Position numbers and translations under genes: made by a program. The notes below the pieces were generated by a model. The model saw nothing but the letters and a program-made list of their open reading frames with translations, did no database searches and was not told the DNA's origin. DNA of 64,000 nt from DATFQI01 sp963831105. GTDB taxonomy: Bacteria; Actinomycetota; Thermoleophilia; Solirubrobacterales; Solirubrobacteraceae. Shown in pieces: positions 26,277 through 36,084 of the stretch (positions are counted from its first letter, which is position 1; each line of letters opens with the position of its first letter). The stretch is taken from assembly GCA_963831105.1 (NCBI GenBank), contig CAWHOS010000008.1, forward strand, positions 124,001 to 188,000. The letters run 5' to 3'.

Positions 26277-28316
26277 GCGAGGCGCGGCCACGGGCTCATC
26301 GCCGGGACGGGCCGGATCGCCGCCCGGCGGCGGGGCGGAGATGTCCTCGGCCGGCGCTTCCACGGCCGCCTGCGGCGGTGCGGCGGTCAGGATCACCCGG
26401 CACGGGGCCTTGTTGACCACGTAGCGGGTCGTCTCCCCCACGAAGGTGTCACGCAGCCCGGCCTTGCCGCCGAGCAGCGTCCCGCCGCGGATCCGCGCCT
26501 TCTCCTCGGCGGCCAGCACGATCGCCTCGACGCCGCGCCGTCGCGCCTCGTGGACGATCGCCTCGCCCGCCCGGCGCGCGCGCACGACCGCGGTGGCGAC
26601 CTCGACGCCCTCGTACTCCTCCCCCACCGCCTTCGCGCGCGCCAGCGCGCGACGGGCGCGCTTGAGCTCCTCGTCCGGCACGCGGGCGTCGAGCGGCATC
26701 GAGAGCGGCACCTCGAAGACCCACAGGGCCTCGATCACCGCTCCGCCCTCGCCGAGGTCCTCGTTCTCCTCCGTCGCCAGCCGGCCCGCGGTCTGGACGA
26801 TGTCGTCGTCGAGCGGGAGCCCGCGGATCGGCACGAGGATCGAGCCGTACTCCGCCTCCTGCCGGGGCCGCGTGAGCGTCTTCTCGGGCACGGTGACGCG
26901 CCGGAAGACCGGCTTGTCCTCCGAGATCCGGTAGTAGACGTAGAGCGCCACGCCGAAGGCCATCCAGCCGATGCCCATCCAGCGCGAGTCGCCGTGGTAG
27001 AAGAGCAGGGCGACGAGCGCGGCCAGCGAGAGCACGGTCCCGAGCAGCGCGGGCAGGGGCAGCTCGGCGCGCCCCAGCCGCACGTTGAGCGGCATCTTGT
27101 AGGGGCGGTCGCGGTCGGGCTCGCGCCAGCGCAGGCGGATCACGCCCGCGCTCACGATCGAGAACGCGATCGTCGCCCCGAACGCGCAGATGCTCACGAG
27201 GAAGTCGAGGTCGGCGGGCAGCAGCAGCGCGATCGCCAGGACCGTGCCGATCGCGATCACGACGACCGGGGTCGAGCGTCGCGGGTGCAGGTAGCCGATC
27301 AGCGACGGGATCTGGCGGTTGACCGCCAGCGCGTAGCCCAGGCGCGAGAGCCCGAGCATCGCCGCGTTGCACGCCGCGACGAGGATCAGCAGGCCGGAGA
27401 CCGCCAGCGCGTAGCGCAGGGGCTCGCGGATCCACGCCTGCTCGAAGGCGTCCGCGACGCCCACCATCGGCGCCTCGACCCAGGCCGTGCCGGGCGTCGT
27501 CGGCAGCGCCACGGAGGCGACCAGCGCGATCCCCACGTAGGGCACGCACGCCGCGATCAGCCGCACGCCGATCAGGCGGCGCAGGCCGCGGCGGCCGATC
27601 GCCACCTGGCCCGCGAGGCCCGAGGACGCGTCGATGCCGCTGAAGGCGACCAGCACGAGCGGGAACGCGAAGACGAGGTCCTCGAGCGAGGGCGTGCCCG
27701 CGATCGCCCCGGGGTCGGTGAGCACCTCGGGCTCGAAGATCAGGAACAGCCCGAAGGCCACGACGAGCAGCTGCAGCAGCAGGTCGGCGAGCACGATCAG
27801 CGCCGCGCGCTCGAACCGCCGCGGCGTGCTTCCGCGCGCGTTGACGACGGCGACGCCGACGATCACGGCCGCGGCCAGCAGGAACTCCGGCGCGCCGCGG
27901 TCGAAGGGCTCGAAGAACACCGCCGCGTAGTCCGTGGTGGCGAACGCGGTCAGCGCGATCAGGATCAGGTAGTCGAGCAGGATCGCCCAGCCCGCCACGA
28001 AGCTCCACAGCTCGTTGAACGCGTAGCGGGCGATCACCGTCGCGCCGCCGCGCTCCTGGTGCAGCGAGGCGCCCTCCACGTAGCTGGGGACGAGCGCCGC
28101 GAAGAACACCGCGCCGGCCAGGAACACCGCCCAGGTGAGCCCGAGCGCCTTCGCGGCGACGACGCCGACGGCGAAGTAGATCGAGGCGCCGATGAACCCC
28201 TGGACGATCCCGAACAGCGCCGGCGAGCCGAGCCCCTTCTTGAGCTGCGGCAGCGTGTCCATCCGCCCCGCGGCGCTCAGGCCACGCTTGAACGGCTCCG
28301 CCGGCCGGCGCGGCAT
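26274..28316 (-). CDS. APC-superfamily permease with C-terminal Usp-like domains
   Basis: 680 aa from ATG 28316. About twelve hydrophobic helices to residue 470 (FIGASIYFAVGVVAAKALGL, ATVIARYAFNELWSF), then a soluble part beginning EAEYGSILVPIRGLPLDDDIVQTA, which is a universal-stress-protein fold, with IVLAAEEKARIRGGTLLGG, and a Pro-rich tail. This architecture is annotated as an amino-acid permease but is also that of KimA-like potassium importers. Neighbouring RCK genes favour a cation role. Overlaps the upstream 66-aa gene (TGATG). Confidence 0.85.
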   Translation of the reverse strand: MPRRPAEPFKRGLSAAGRMDTLPQLKKGLGSPALFGIVQGFIGASIYFAVGVVAAKALGLTWAVFLAGAVFFAALVPSYVEGASLHQERGGATVIARYAFNELWSFVAGWAILLDYLILIALTAFATTDYAAVFFEPFDRGAPEFLLAAAVIVGVAVVNARGSTPRRFERAALIVLADLLLQLLVVAFGLFLIFEPEVLTDPGAIAGTPSLEDLVFAFPLVLVAFSGIDASSGLAGQVAIGRRGLRRLIGVRLIAACVPYVGIALVASVALPTTPGTAWVEAPMVGVADAFEQAWIREPLRYALAVSGLLILVAACNAAMLGLSRLGYALAVNRQIPSLIGYLHPRRSTPVVVIAIGTVLAIALLLPADLDFLVSICAFGATIAFSIVSAGVIRLRWREPDRDRPYKMPLNVRLGRAELPLPALLGTVLSLAALVALLFYHGDSRWMGIGWMAFGVALYVYYRISEDKPVFRRVTVPEKTLTRPRQEAEYGSILVPIRGLPLDDDIVQTAGRLATEENEDLGEGGAVIEALWVFEVPLSMPLDARVPDEELKRARRALARAKAVGEEYEGVEVATAVVRARRAGEAIVHEARRRGVEAIVLAAEEKARIRGGTLLGGKAGLRDTFVGETTRYVVNKAPCRVILTAAPPQAAVEAPAEDISAPPPGGDPARPGDEPVAAPR

Positions 28317-28516
28317 CAGCGGTCCTCCTCTTCCTCGTCGCTGTGGCGCTTGAGCGCGTTCGTCGCCCACAGCCGCCCCGCGCCCGCGGCGATGAACGCG
28401 ACGCCGAGGAGGATCCCGAGGGCCCCGGGACCGCCGCCGGCCTCGATCGTGCGCACCACGATCGCGACCCCGATGAAGAGCATCAGACCCGACGTCAGGA
28501 GGGTCAGCGCCCTCAC
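28316..28516 (-). CDS. Small two-helix membrane protein, 66 aa
   Basis: GTG 28516 to TGA 28316. Two hydrophobic helices (LTLLTSGLMLFIGVAIVV and LGILLGVAFIAAGAGRLW) and an acidic tail (KRHSDEEEEDR). It overlaps both flanking APC permease genes (GTGA and TGATG), so it is made with them and may be an accessory subunit. No family recognised. Confidence 0.7.
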   Translation of the reverse strand: MRALTLLTSGLMLFIGVAIVVRTIEAGGGPGALGILLGVAFIAAGAGRLWATNALKRHSDEEEEDR

Positions 28517-30432
28517 ACGCGCTCCCGCTGCAGGGCGACCTGGTGCTGCACGGCGCCGTCCGAGGCCGGCGTGGACTCGATCACCACGCGGCAGGGTCGC
28601 TCGGCCAGCACCGTCTCGAGCGTCTTGCCGAACAGTGACGCCCCCTGGATCCGGCGCGGGAGCGGGAGCACGATCGCCGCGGCGCGCATGTCGATCGCCT
28701 CCTCCACGATCCGCCGGCCGGCCTGGCCGGGGCGGATCCGCTCCACGTGCCCCGACACGCGCCGGCCGCCCTGGATCCGGGCCTGCTCGATCGCGGACTG
28801 CGCGGCCGCCTCGGCCTCCTCCATCGCGGCCTCGATCGGCAGCGCGTGCGGCACGGTGACGAACGACACGACGTGTATGCCGCGCCGCTTGCGCGCCGCG
28901 AGCTTCGTGGCCGTGGCCATCACGTGCTCGTCGTAGCCGTCGGAGACCGGCACGAGCACCGAGTCGTACTCCGCCTCGTGGTCGACGGCCGGCTGTGGGA
29001 TCGCGACCTTGTATGTGGAGACGAGGTCGAGCCCCTGCCGGCGCCGATAGGCGATGTAGACGAGCATCCCGAGCACGAGCCAGCCCACGCCGGCGGCGGC
29101 GACGTCGAGGTTGAGCACGCTGATGACGGCGAACGACAGCAGCGTGCCGGTGGCGCCGAGCACCGCCAGGGGCGGCACGTCGCGGCCGCCGACCCGCATC
29201 CGGCCGGGACTGCGGTAGGGCCGTGCGACGTCCGGCTCCTTGGTCCGCAGCCGGATCAGGGCCAGGTGGGCCATCGTGAACGACAACATCGCGCCGAACG
29301 CGTAGATCAGGCCGAGGAAGTTCGCCTGGCCGGGCAGCAGCGCCACGCAGGCGAGCGCCGAGAAGACGAGGATCCCCATGTAGGGCGTGCGGTAGCGCGG
29401 GTGGAGCCGGCGCAGCGAGTCCGGCATCTGCCGGTGCATGCCCATCGAGTAGACGAGCCGCGAGACGCCGAGCACGCCCGCGTTGGTGGCCGCGACGAGG
29501 ATCGTGACGGCGAGGATCGCGACGTAGACCTCCGAGACGCTCTGGAACGGCCCGAGATCCATGTTCTTGACGATGCCGAGGATCGGATCCGACGCGTAGC
29601 CGCCGTCCTCCTTGGCCACGCCCAGCAGCGTCGTGCACTTGCCGTTCTCGTCGCACTCCACCGGCAGCGCCGAGAGCGCGATCCACGGCAGCGTGAAGTA
29701 GATGGCGAACACCGCGATCATCACGCGCTTGATCGAGGCGGGGATCGTCTTGGCCTCCTCCTTGGCCTCCCCGGCCATGTTGGAGATCGTCTCGATCCCC
29801 GTGTAGGCCACCGTGCCGAGCGGGATCGCGATCAGGAAGTCGCGCCAGGTCGGAGCCGTGCCGAGATGGGACATGTTCTCGGTCAGGACATCGGGGCTGA
29901 ACACGAGGAACAGGCCCGCGACCACGATCGCGAGCTGGCTGAGGAAGTCGACGACCGCGAGCACCACGTTGACCGACACGGCGTCCTTGACCCCGCGGAC
30001 GTTGACGAGCGCCAGCAGCGCGATCAGGACGATGCCGAACACGATGTCGCCCGGCGACGTCGAGAAGTAGTCCCAGGACACGCCGCCGGCGTAGTGGGCG
30101 GCGAAGAACGCCGAGATGGCGATCGTGATCACGTAGTTGAGCATCTGCGCCCATGCCGTGAAGAAGGACCAGAACTCGTTGAACGCCTGGCGCGCGAACA
30201 GCGACGAACCGCCCGCCTCGGGGTACATCGCGGTCGCCTCCGCGTAGGTCGTCGCCGTGGCGTAGAACAGCGCGCCGGTGATGATGAAGACGACCGGCGT
30301 CAGCCCGAGCGCGAGCGCGGCGACGAGCCCGAGCGCGTAATAGATGGAGGAGCCGACGTTCCCGTAAGCGGTCGAGAAGAGCGCGTTGACCCCGAGCACG
30401 CGCTCGAGGCCCTCCAGCCGGCGTCTTGCCAT
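28513..30432 (-). CDS. APC-superfamily permease with C-terminal Usp-like domain
   Basis: 639 aa. Twelve helices (NVGSSIYYALGLVAALALGLTP, PEAGGSSLFARQAFNEFWSF, PLGTVAYTGIETISNMAGEA) and an insertion with two Cys (VECDENGKC) between helices, then a Usp-like domain from AEYDSVLVPVSDGYDEHVMATA. Paralogous to the next permease gene. The pair with two RCK proteins recalls Rv2690c-CeoB-CeoC of Mycobacterium tuberculosis. Substrate unproven. Confidence 0.85.
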   Translation of the reverse strand: MARRRLEGLERVLGVNALFSTAYGNVGSSIYYALGLVAALALGLTPVVFIITGALFYATATTYAEATAMYPEAGGSSLFARQAFNEFWSFFTAWAQMLNYVITIAISAFFAAHYAGGVSWDYFSTSPGDIVFGIVLIALLALVNVRGVKDAVSVNVVLAVVDFLSQLAIVVAGLFLVFSPDVLTENMSHLGTAPTWRDFLIAIPLGTVAYTGIETISNMAGEAKEEAKTIPASIKRVMIAVFAIYFTLPWIALSALPVECDENGKCTTLLGVAKEDGGYASDPILGIVKNMDLGPFQSVSEVYVAILAVTILVAATNAGVLGVSRLVYSMGMHRQMPDSLRRLHPRYRTPYMGILVFSALACVALLPGQANFLGLIYAFGAMLSFTMAHLALIRLRTKEPDVARPYRSPGRMRVGGRDVPPLAVLGATGTLLSFAVISVLNLDVAAAGVGWLVLGMLVYIAYRRRQGLDLVSTYKVAIPQPAVDHEAEYDSVLVPVSDGYDEHVMATATKLAARKRRGIHVVSFVTVPHALPIEAAMEEAEAAAQSAIEQARIQGGRRVSGHVERIRPGQAGRRIVEEAIDMRAAAIVLPLPRRIQGASLFGKTLETVLAERPCRVVIESTPASDGAVQHQVALQRERV

Positions 30433-30442
30433 CTAGACGGCG

Positions 30443-30448
30443 ATTCTA
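30443..30448 (-). promoter_or_regulatory. Putative -10 element for the APC-Usp/RCK operon
   Basis: TAGAAT on the minus strand ends 10 nt before ATG 30432. Confidence 0.35.
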
Positions 30449-30455
30449 GGCGCGT

Positions 30456-33400
30456 TCAGCGCACGGGCGGGAACTGGGCGGGGAGCCCCCAGTTGCCCGC
30501 CTCGTCGGCGTAGGCGATCGTGAAGCGGTCGCCCTTCTTGCCGGGCACCGCGGCGCTGGCGCCGGTCGTGCCGGTCGCCACGACAGCGCCTGTGGCGTTG
30601 CGGATCTCGTAGCGCGCCGGCGTGCCGCAGAGCCAGTCGTCGCCCGGCGCCGTCCAGGCGAGCTGGGCCTTGGCCGCCTTGAAGGTCGCCGTGAGGGCGC
30701 GGGCGGTGCCCGGCGGGCGCGTGTCGGTGCCGTGGGCGCCGGTCGAGCGCTCGTCGTGGCGCGAGGTCCACCACTCGCCGTTGCCGCCGCACGCCGGGCG
30801 GTCGGTCTTCCACAGGAACGCGCGGCCCTCGCGCGTGACGGCGGCGATGTCGAGCTTGCCGTCGCCGTCGGCGTCGCCCGTGGCGGGCACGGCGTAGAGC
30901 CAGCCGCCGGTGAACTTGGGGAAGCCGGGCGGCTCGGCGCCGGAGGCCGAGACCGCGCGCAGGAGGTACAGGCCCGTGCCGACGACGGCCTCGCGCTCGG
31001 CGCCGCCGCCGACGTCGGCGACCGCCGGGCTGGAGAGCAGCTGGTAGTCCTCGACCGCCTGCGGGAACGCGGCCAGCGCGCCGCCCGAGGCGGAGTCCCA
31101 GGCCTGCAGGACGTGGTTGTACGGCAGGTTCTGGCCGACCGCGATGCCGAGGTTCACGAGCCCGTTGAGCGTCAGGCCGCCCTTGACGATCTCGACGCCG
31201 GGGTTGCCGTCGAGGTCGGCGGCGATCGGGTGCTCGAAGAGGTTGAGCACGCGGCTCTTGTCGGCGTGCTCGCCCGTGGCGGGCGCGGGGTCGAGCGTGG
31301 TCCTCAGATGCCCGTCGCCGTCGCGGACCTGGACGTCGCCGGACGCGACGTTGCCGATCACCTCGAGCTGCGGGTCGGCGTCGGTGTTGGCCATCACGTG
31401 CTCGACGCCGGGGCCGACGAGCGGCAGCGCGTCGGGCACCGCGCCGTTGGGCTTGACGGGCCAGCCCGGGAGCACGTGGCCGGAGGCGTCCAGCGCGTAG
31501 GTGCGCCCGGAGCCGCCGGCGGCGTTGGCGAGGACGTTGGTGACGCCGCTGCGCAGCAGCGAGACGAGGTCGCCCTCGGGCGCCTGCGCCGCGTCGTCGA
31601 ACTCCTGGGTCGGCGTGACGAGCTCCGGCCGGCCGTCGCCGGTGATGTCGCCGACCGCCGGCGCGGTGATGATCTCGGCGCCGGGGATGCTCGGGTCGCG
31701 CAGCTTCACCGGCCAGCCCGGGACGGCGGCGCCGTTGCCGTCGAACGCGTAGACGTGCTGGTCCATCGCGGTCGCGACGATCTCCAGCGCGGGGCCGCCG
31801 GTGAGGTCGGCGAGCACGGGCGCGGCGAAGAAGCCGCGCTTGACGTGGTTCTCGCGCGTGCGGTCCTGCGGGCGCGAGAAGTCGGGGTTCAGCCGCACGG
31901 GGAAGCCGGCGACGGGCGCGCCGTCGAGCTCCCACGCGTAGACGTGCTCGCCCGCCGTGTCGACGATCTCGGCGCGGCGGTCCCCGTCGATGTCGCCGAT
32001 CGCGGGCGTGCGCAGCGGCTCCAGCGGCGCCTCGACGCGCGAGAACGCGGCCGCGCCGGGGTGCACGGCGGCCGCCGTGCGGGTGCGGACGGGGAAGCCG
32101 GGCAGCGTGCTGCCGTCGGCGCGCGTGACGCGCAGCGTGCCGCTGGACTCGGCCTGCACGACGTCGAGCTTGTTGTCGCCGTCGACGTCCCAGAGCCGCT
32201 GGGAGGCCTCGCCGCCGCCGGCCAGCGAGCGCGGCCAGCCGGGCGCGAGCGTCGCGTCGCGGTAGGCGAACAGGACCTTGCGGTCCTCGCCGCGGTTGCC
32301 GGCGGCGTCGGTGGCGCGCACGCGCACGGTGAAGGCGGGCTCGTTCGGGTCCTTGTCGCCCGGGCCCTTCTGCGGGGCGGTCGGGTCGCCGGCGGCGCCG
32401 CCGCCGGGCCTGGCGTCGAGCGCAGCGCGCACGGCGCGCAGGTCGATCGTCGCGAGGCGGCCGTTCGCGGCCCCGGCTCCCGCCGCAGCGGGGCGGAACT
32501 CGCTCTCGGCGGGCTCGATCCCGGGCGCCCACTCGACCCGGTAGGTCACGCCGCCGCCGCGCGCCGACACGCGGCCGCCGATGTCGACGGTGCTGTGGCG
32601 CTCGAGCGCGAGCGGCTCGAACCAGTCGGGGCTCGTGATCAGCGCCTGCGGCGGGATCCGGCCCTGGCCGATCCGCTCCAGCGCGAGCCCGAGGTCCGGC
32701 TTGCCGTAGCCGAAGTGCTGGTCCCAGCCCTTCTGCGCCGGGTCCGGCGTGCCGGTGCCGAGCGTGTTCTCGGGGACCACGTCCTCGGCGGTCTGGGTGA
32801 TCAGCTGCTTGATCTCGTTCGGCGCGAGGTCGAAGCCGCGCTCGAGGCCGTAGGAGGCGACCAGCCCGGCGGCGCCCGCGGCCTGGCCCGTGGCGGCGGA
32901 GCCGGTGACGGCCGGCATCACGATGTGCCCGTGGCCGCCGTACTGCGTCGTGCCGGAGTTGCGGAACCACGTGGCGATCGGCGCGCTGGTCGGGATCCCG
33001 AGGTCGCCGAGGAAGCCGCCGACCTCGGCGTCGCTCGTGCCCGAGCCCCTGCACGTCGGCGACGGTGCCGGCGACCATCATCGCCTCGTCGTAGGTGGTC
33101 GGGAAGTTGTGGTTGGCGGTGTTGAGGTCGGAGGAGACGACGGCCATGAAGACGCCGCGGGCGTACGCGTCGCGCATCGCGGCGCGGGCGAAGCTCGTGT
33201 TGGTCAGGCCGCCGAGCGCCGCCTCGACGACGCGGATCCCGTTGTCGGCCGCGTACGTGACGCCGAGCGCGAACTGGTTGGTGTCGGTGACGAACGTGTC
33301 CCAGACGCGGATCGGGACGATCTGGCAGCGCGGGCAGACGCCGGTGCCGCCGGCGCCCTCGTTCGTCTCCTGCCCCGCCTCCTGGGCGCGTCCGGTGCCG

Positions 33401-34120
33401 TGGTTGGAGGCCGAGCTGTAGCTCGAGGCGTCGTAGGGGTCGTTGTCGTCGTCGAAGAAGTCCCAGCCCGCGATGTCGTCGGCGTAGCCGTTGCCGTCGG
33501 CGTCGGTGCCGTCGGAGAAGACCGCGATCAGGTCGGACGCGTCGAGGATGTCGTCGGCCTCGTCGTTGCCGGCCGCCGGCGACACGCGCGGGTCGTCCGC
33601 GTAGTCGTCGACGGTGAACGCGCCGTCGCCGTCGCAGTCGTACTCCGCGCAGCCCTCCGGCTTCGGCAGCTCGCCGCGATTGAGCGCGACCTTGCGCCGC
33701 AGGCTGGTCTCGCGCCAGCGGATGCCGGTGTCGAGGATCGCGATCTTGACGTCGGGCCGGCCGGTCGAGCGCTTCCAGGCGCGGTCGGCGCTGACGCCGG
33801 GGATCTGCCCGAGCGGGTTGCGGCCGGCCTTGGTGTTCTGCTCCTGCTGGCGGAGGGTGTCGAGCGGGTTCTTGTAGAGCGCGGTGTTCTCGGACGCGTC
33901 GGGGGCGAACCCGAAGCGCTCGTACTCCTCGTCGAAGACGTTCGAGCAGTCGGCGCCCTGCTCGTCGTCGGACTCGCAGTGGTCGAAGTCGGGGTCGTCC
34001 GGCGTGTTGATGCCGCACCGACTCGTCCGGGTCCGAGCCCGGGAACGCGGCTTGCGCCGCTGCGGGCACGGCGAACGCCAGCGCGGCGGCGACCGCCGCG
34101 ATCCCCCTGTGAACGCGCAC
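30456..34120 (-). CDS. Secreted subtilisin-like protease with FG-GAP/VCBS repeats (two frameshifts)
   Basis: About 1220 aa after correction, start GTG 34120 with a signal peptide (GIAAVAAALAFAVPAAAQA). The S8 triad is visible: Asp in KIAILDTGIRW, His in SNHGTGRAQ, Ser in VTGSAATGQAAGAAG. From the middle on, calcium-type repeats DVDGDNKLDVV, DIDGDRRAEIV, DITGDGRPELV and DADGDGKLDIA suggest a beta-propeller of FG-GAP type, and the end looks like a fibronectin-like domain. Frameshifts are +1 near 34012 and +1 in the CCCC run at 33046-33049. Exported; substrate unknown. Confidence 0.85.
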
Positions 34121-34127
34121 GTTCAGC

Positions 34128-34133
34128 ACGGTA
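34128..34133 (-). promoter_or_regulatory. Putative leaderless -10 element for the subtilase
   Basis: TACCGT on the minus strand ends 7 nt before GTG 34120; the upstream GTG 34129 would overlap the hexamer, so 34120 is preferred. Confidence 0.4.
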
Positions 34134-34161
34134 CCCCGAGGGCTCGGTTCCCACGCCGGTT

Positions 34162-34305
34162 CGAACGGCGGCTGGGTAGGGGTGGCGAGGGTTCGAGCGC
34201 CCCGTCGTTCGCTCGAGTCGCGAGTTGTTCAGTCTGGGGCTGAACAACTCGCGTCTCGACGCTGCGGCTGGTTCCCCCGCTCCCCTACCCAGCCGCAGTT
34301 GACGT
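34162..34305. repeat. Inverted-end intergenic element, copy B
   Basis: Left end AACGGCGGCTGGGTAGGGG from 34164, right end complementary to ACGTCAACTGCGGCTGGGTA, so about 20 bp of inverted ends. In the middle a 14-bp perfect stem (CGCGAGTTGTTCAG at 34219-34232 with 34240-34253) with loop TCTGGGG. Its right end contains the stop codon of threonine synthase at 34285-34287. Confidence 0.65.
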
Positions 34306-35491
34306 GAGCCCGGGAGGCGGCGGGTACTTCTGGCCGATCCCGCAGTCGAACACGACGACGCTCTCCGAGGCGCCGACGTCCCCGCGCTCGACCAGCACCC
34401 GCACCGCCGCGAGCGCCGCGCCGCTCTCCGGCGCCACATACGACCCCATCAGCCGCCCGGCCAGGCCCTGGGCCTCGGTCAGCGCCTCCTCGCTCACCGC
34501 GACCGCGGTCCCGCCGGACTCCCGCAGCGCGGCCAGGATCAGCTTGTCCCCGACCGCTTGCGGCACGCGCAGGCCGCCGGCGCGCGTGGCCGCGCCCTCC
34601 CAGCGCTCCGCGGTCTCCGCTCCCGTCTCGAACGCGCGCACGATCGGGGCGCAGCCCTCGGCCTGGACGGAGACCATCCGCGGGCGCCCGGCGCCGATCA
34701 GCCCGAGCGCCTCGAGCTCCGCGAACGCCTTCCACATGCCGACGAGGCCCGTGCCGCCGCCGGTCGGGTAGACGACGACGTCCGGCAGCGCCCAGCCGAG
34801 GTCCTCGGCGAGCTCGAGCCCCATGGTCTTCTTGCCCTCGACGCGGTAGGGCTCCTTGAGCGTGGAGACGTCGAAGGCGCCGGTCTCGGCCGCGATCTCG
34901 CGCGCGACCGCGCCGCACTCGTCGATCAGGCCGTCGTGCAGGAGCACGCGCGCGCCCATCACGGCCGCCTCGTCGCGGTTGACGGCCGGGACGTCGCGCG
35001 GCATCACCACGGTCACGGGCAGGCCCGCCGCGGCGCCGTATGCCGCCAGCGCGCCGCCCGCGTTGCCGGCGCTCGGCGCCACGAGCGCCGTGGCGCCCAG
35101 CTCCGCTGCGCGAGAGACCGCGGCGGCCATCCCGCGGGCCTTGAACGACCCGGTGGGGTTGAGCCCCTCGGCCTTGATCCGCAGGCCCGGGACGCCGAGC
35201 TCGCGCGCCCAGGCGGGGCGCGTGCAGCAGCGGCGTGGCGCCCTCGCCGAGGTGGATCCGGTGCTCCGGATCGCGCACCGGCAGCAGCTCGGCCCAGCGC
35301 CACAGCCCGCCGGCGCGGCGGGCGGCGAGCGCCTCGCGGGTGAGCGTGGCGCCGGCCCGCTCGAGGTCGTAGCGGGCCAGCAGCGGGCGGCCGTCGGCGG
35401 GGTCCAGCCCGATCAGCTGATCGGCGTCGTAGGTCTCGCCGGAGGCGGAGCCCTCCAGGTGGGTGAGCGCGGATGGGGCGTCGACGTGCAT
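34285..35491 (-). CDS. thrC: Threonine synthase (one frameshift)
   Basis: About 401 aa after correction. Pyridoxal-phosphate fold type II: the lysine lies in LNPTGSFKARGMA, the phosphate loop in SAGNAGGALAAYG, and YPTGGGTGLVGMWKAF is typical of the actinobacterial threonine synthases, which make threonine from O-phosphohomoserine. The N-terminal HLGEGATPLLHAPRLG is also standard. One +1 shift at 35201-35210 splits it. The last codons and the stop lie inside repeat copy B. Related threonine dehydratase-like enzymes are the main alternative. Confidence 0.85.
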
Positions 35492-35499
35492 CGGCGGCC

Positions 35500-35505
35500 T
35501 AGCCT
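35500..35505 (+). promoter_or_regulatory. Putative leaderless -10 element for the SRPBCC gene (shared palindrome)
   Basis: TAGCCT ends 8 nt before ATG 35514. The 7-bp TAGCCTA reads TAGGCTA on the other strand and also serves threonine synthase. Confidence 0.5.
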
Positions 35506-35506
35506 A
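35501..35506 (-). promoter_or_regulatory. Putative leaderless -10 element for threonine synthase (shared palindrome)
   Basis: TAGGCT on the minus strand ends 9 nt before ATG 35491, overlapping the plus-strand hexamer by 5 bp. Confidence 0.5.
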
Positions 35507-35513
35507 CGAGCGC

Positions 35514-36083
35514 ATGATCATCGCCGAGCTGACCCTCCCCTCCGAGCCCGACGTGGCCTGGCGGCACCTGCGCGAGCCCGAGCTGATCCGGCGCTGGTTC
35601 GGCTGGGACTACGAGGGCCTCGGCCACGAGATCGACGTGATCTTCATGCAGGAGGTGTCCGTCGACGACCGCGGCCGCGTGCTCGACTTCGGGGACGGGA
35701 TCGAGGCGGGCGACCGCTTCGAGCTGACCGACCTCGGCGTGGAGACCGGCCTGCGGGTCGTGCGCGGCGCACCCGAGCCGGACTACGACGACATCACCGA
35801 GGGCTGGATCACCTTCGCCCAGCAGCTGCGCTTCGCGCTCGCGCACGCCGACGCCGGCGACCGCCGCACGCTGCACCTGTCGGGCGGGTCGCCCGGCGCC
35901 GCCGCGCGCGCGGAGGAGCTCGGCGGCGAGCCGTGGTACCGCACCGAGCACCAGGCCGGCGTGCTCGTGGACGGCGGCCTGCTCGCCGTCTGGGAGAAGC
36001 CGCCCGCCTCGACCGCCTCGATGACCTTCACGCGCTTCGGCGCGCCGCCCGACGAGGCCCGCTGGCGCGACTGGTGGGGCTGA
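35514..36083 (+). CDS. SRPBCC/AHSA1-like domain protein
   Basis: 189 aa from ATG 35514. The start segment MIIAELTLPSEPDVAWRHL followed by EPELIRRWFGWDYEG is the classic opening of an AHSA1/START-like helix-grip fold, usually binding small hydrophobic ligands. The middle is longer than in short family members. No ligand can be named. The stop is 1 nt before the next start, so the two genes form an operon. Confidence 0.75.
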   Translation: MIIAELTLPSEPDVAWRHLREPELIRRWFGWDYEGLGHEIDVIFMQEVSVDDRGRVLDFGDGIEAGDRFELTDLGVETGLRVVRGAPEPDYDDITEGWITFAQQLRFALAHADAGDRRTLHLSGGSPGAAARAEELGGEPWYRTEHQAGVLVDGGLLAVWEKPPASTASMTFTRFGAPPDEARWRDWWG

Positions 36084-36084
36084 C

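Noticed and set aside
34219..34253. Copy B palindrome as an ordinary intrinsic terminator of threonine synthase
   Set aside because: The stem is good, but it lacks a T run and is part of an element that also occurs between divergent genes; a terminator role alone does not explain the inverted ends.
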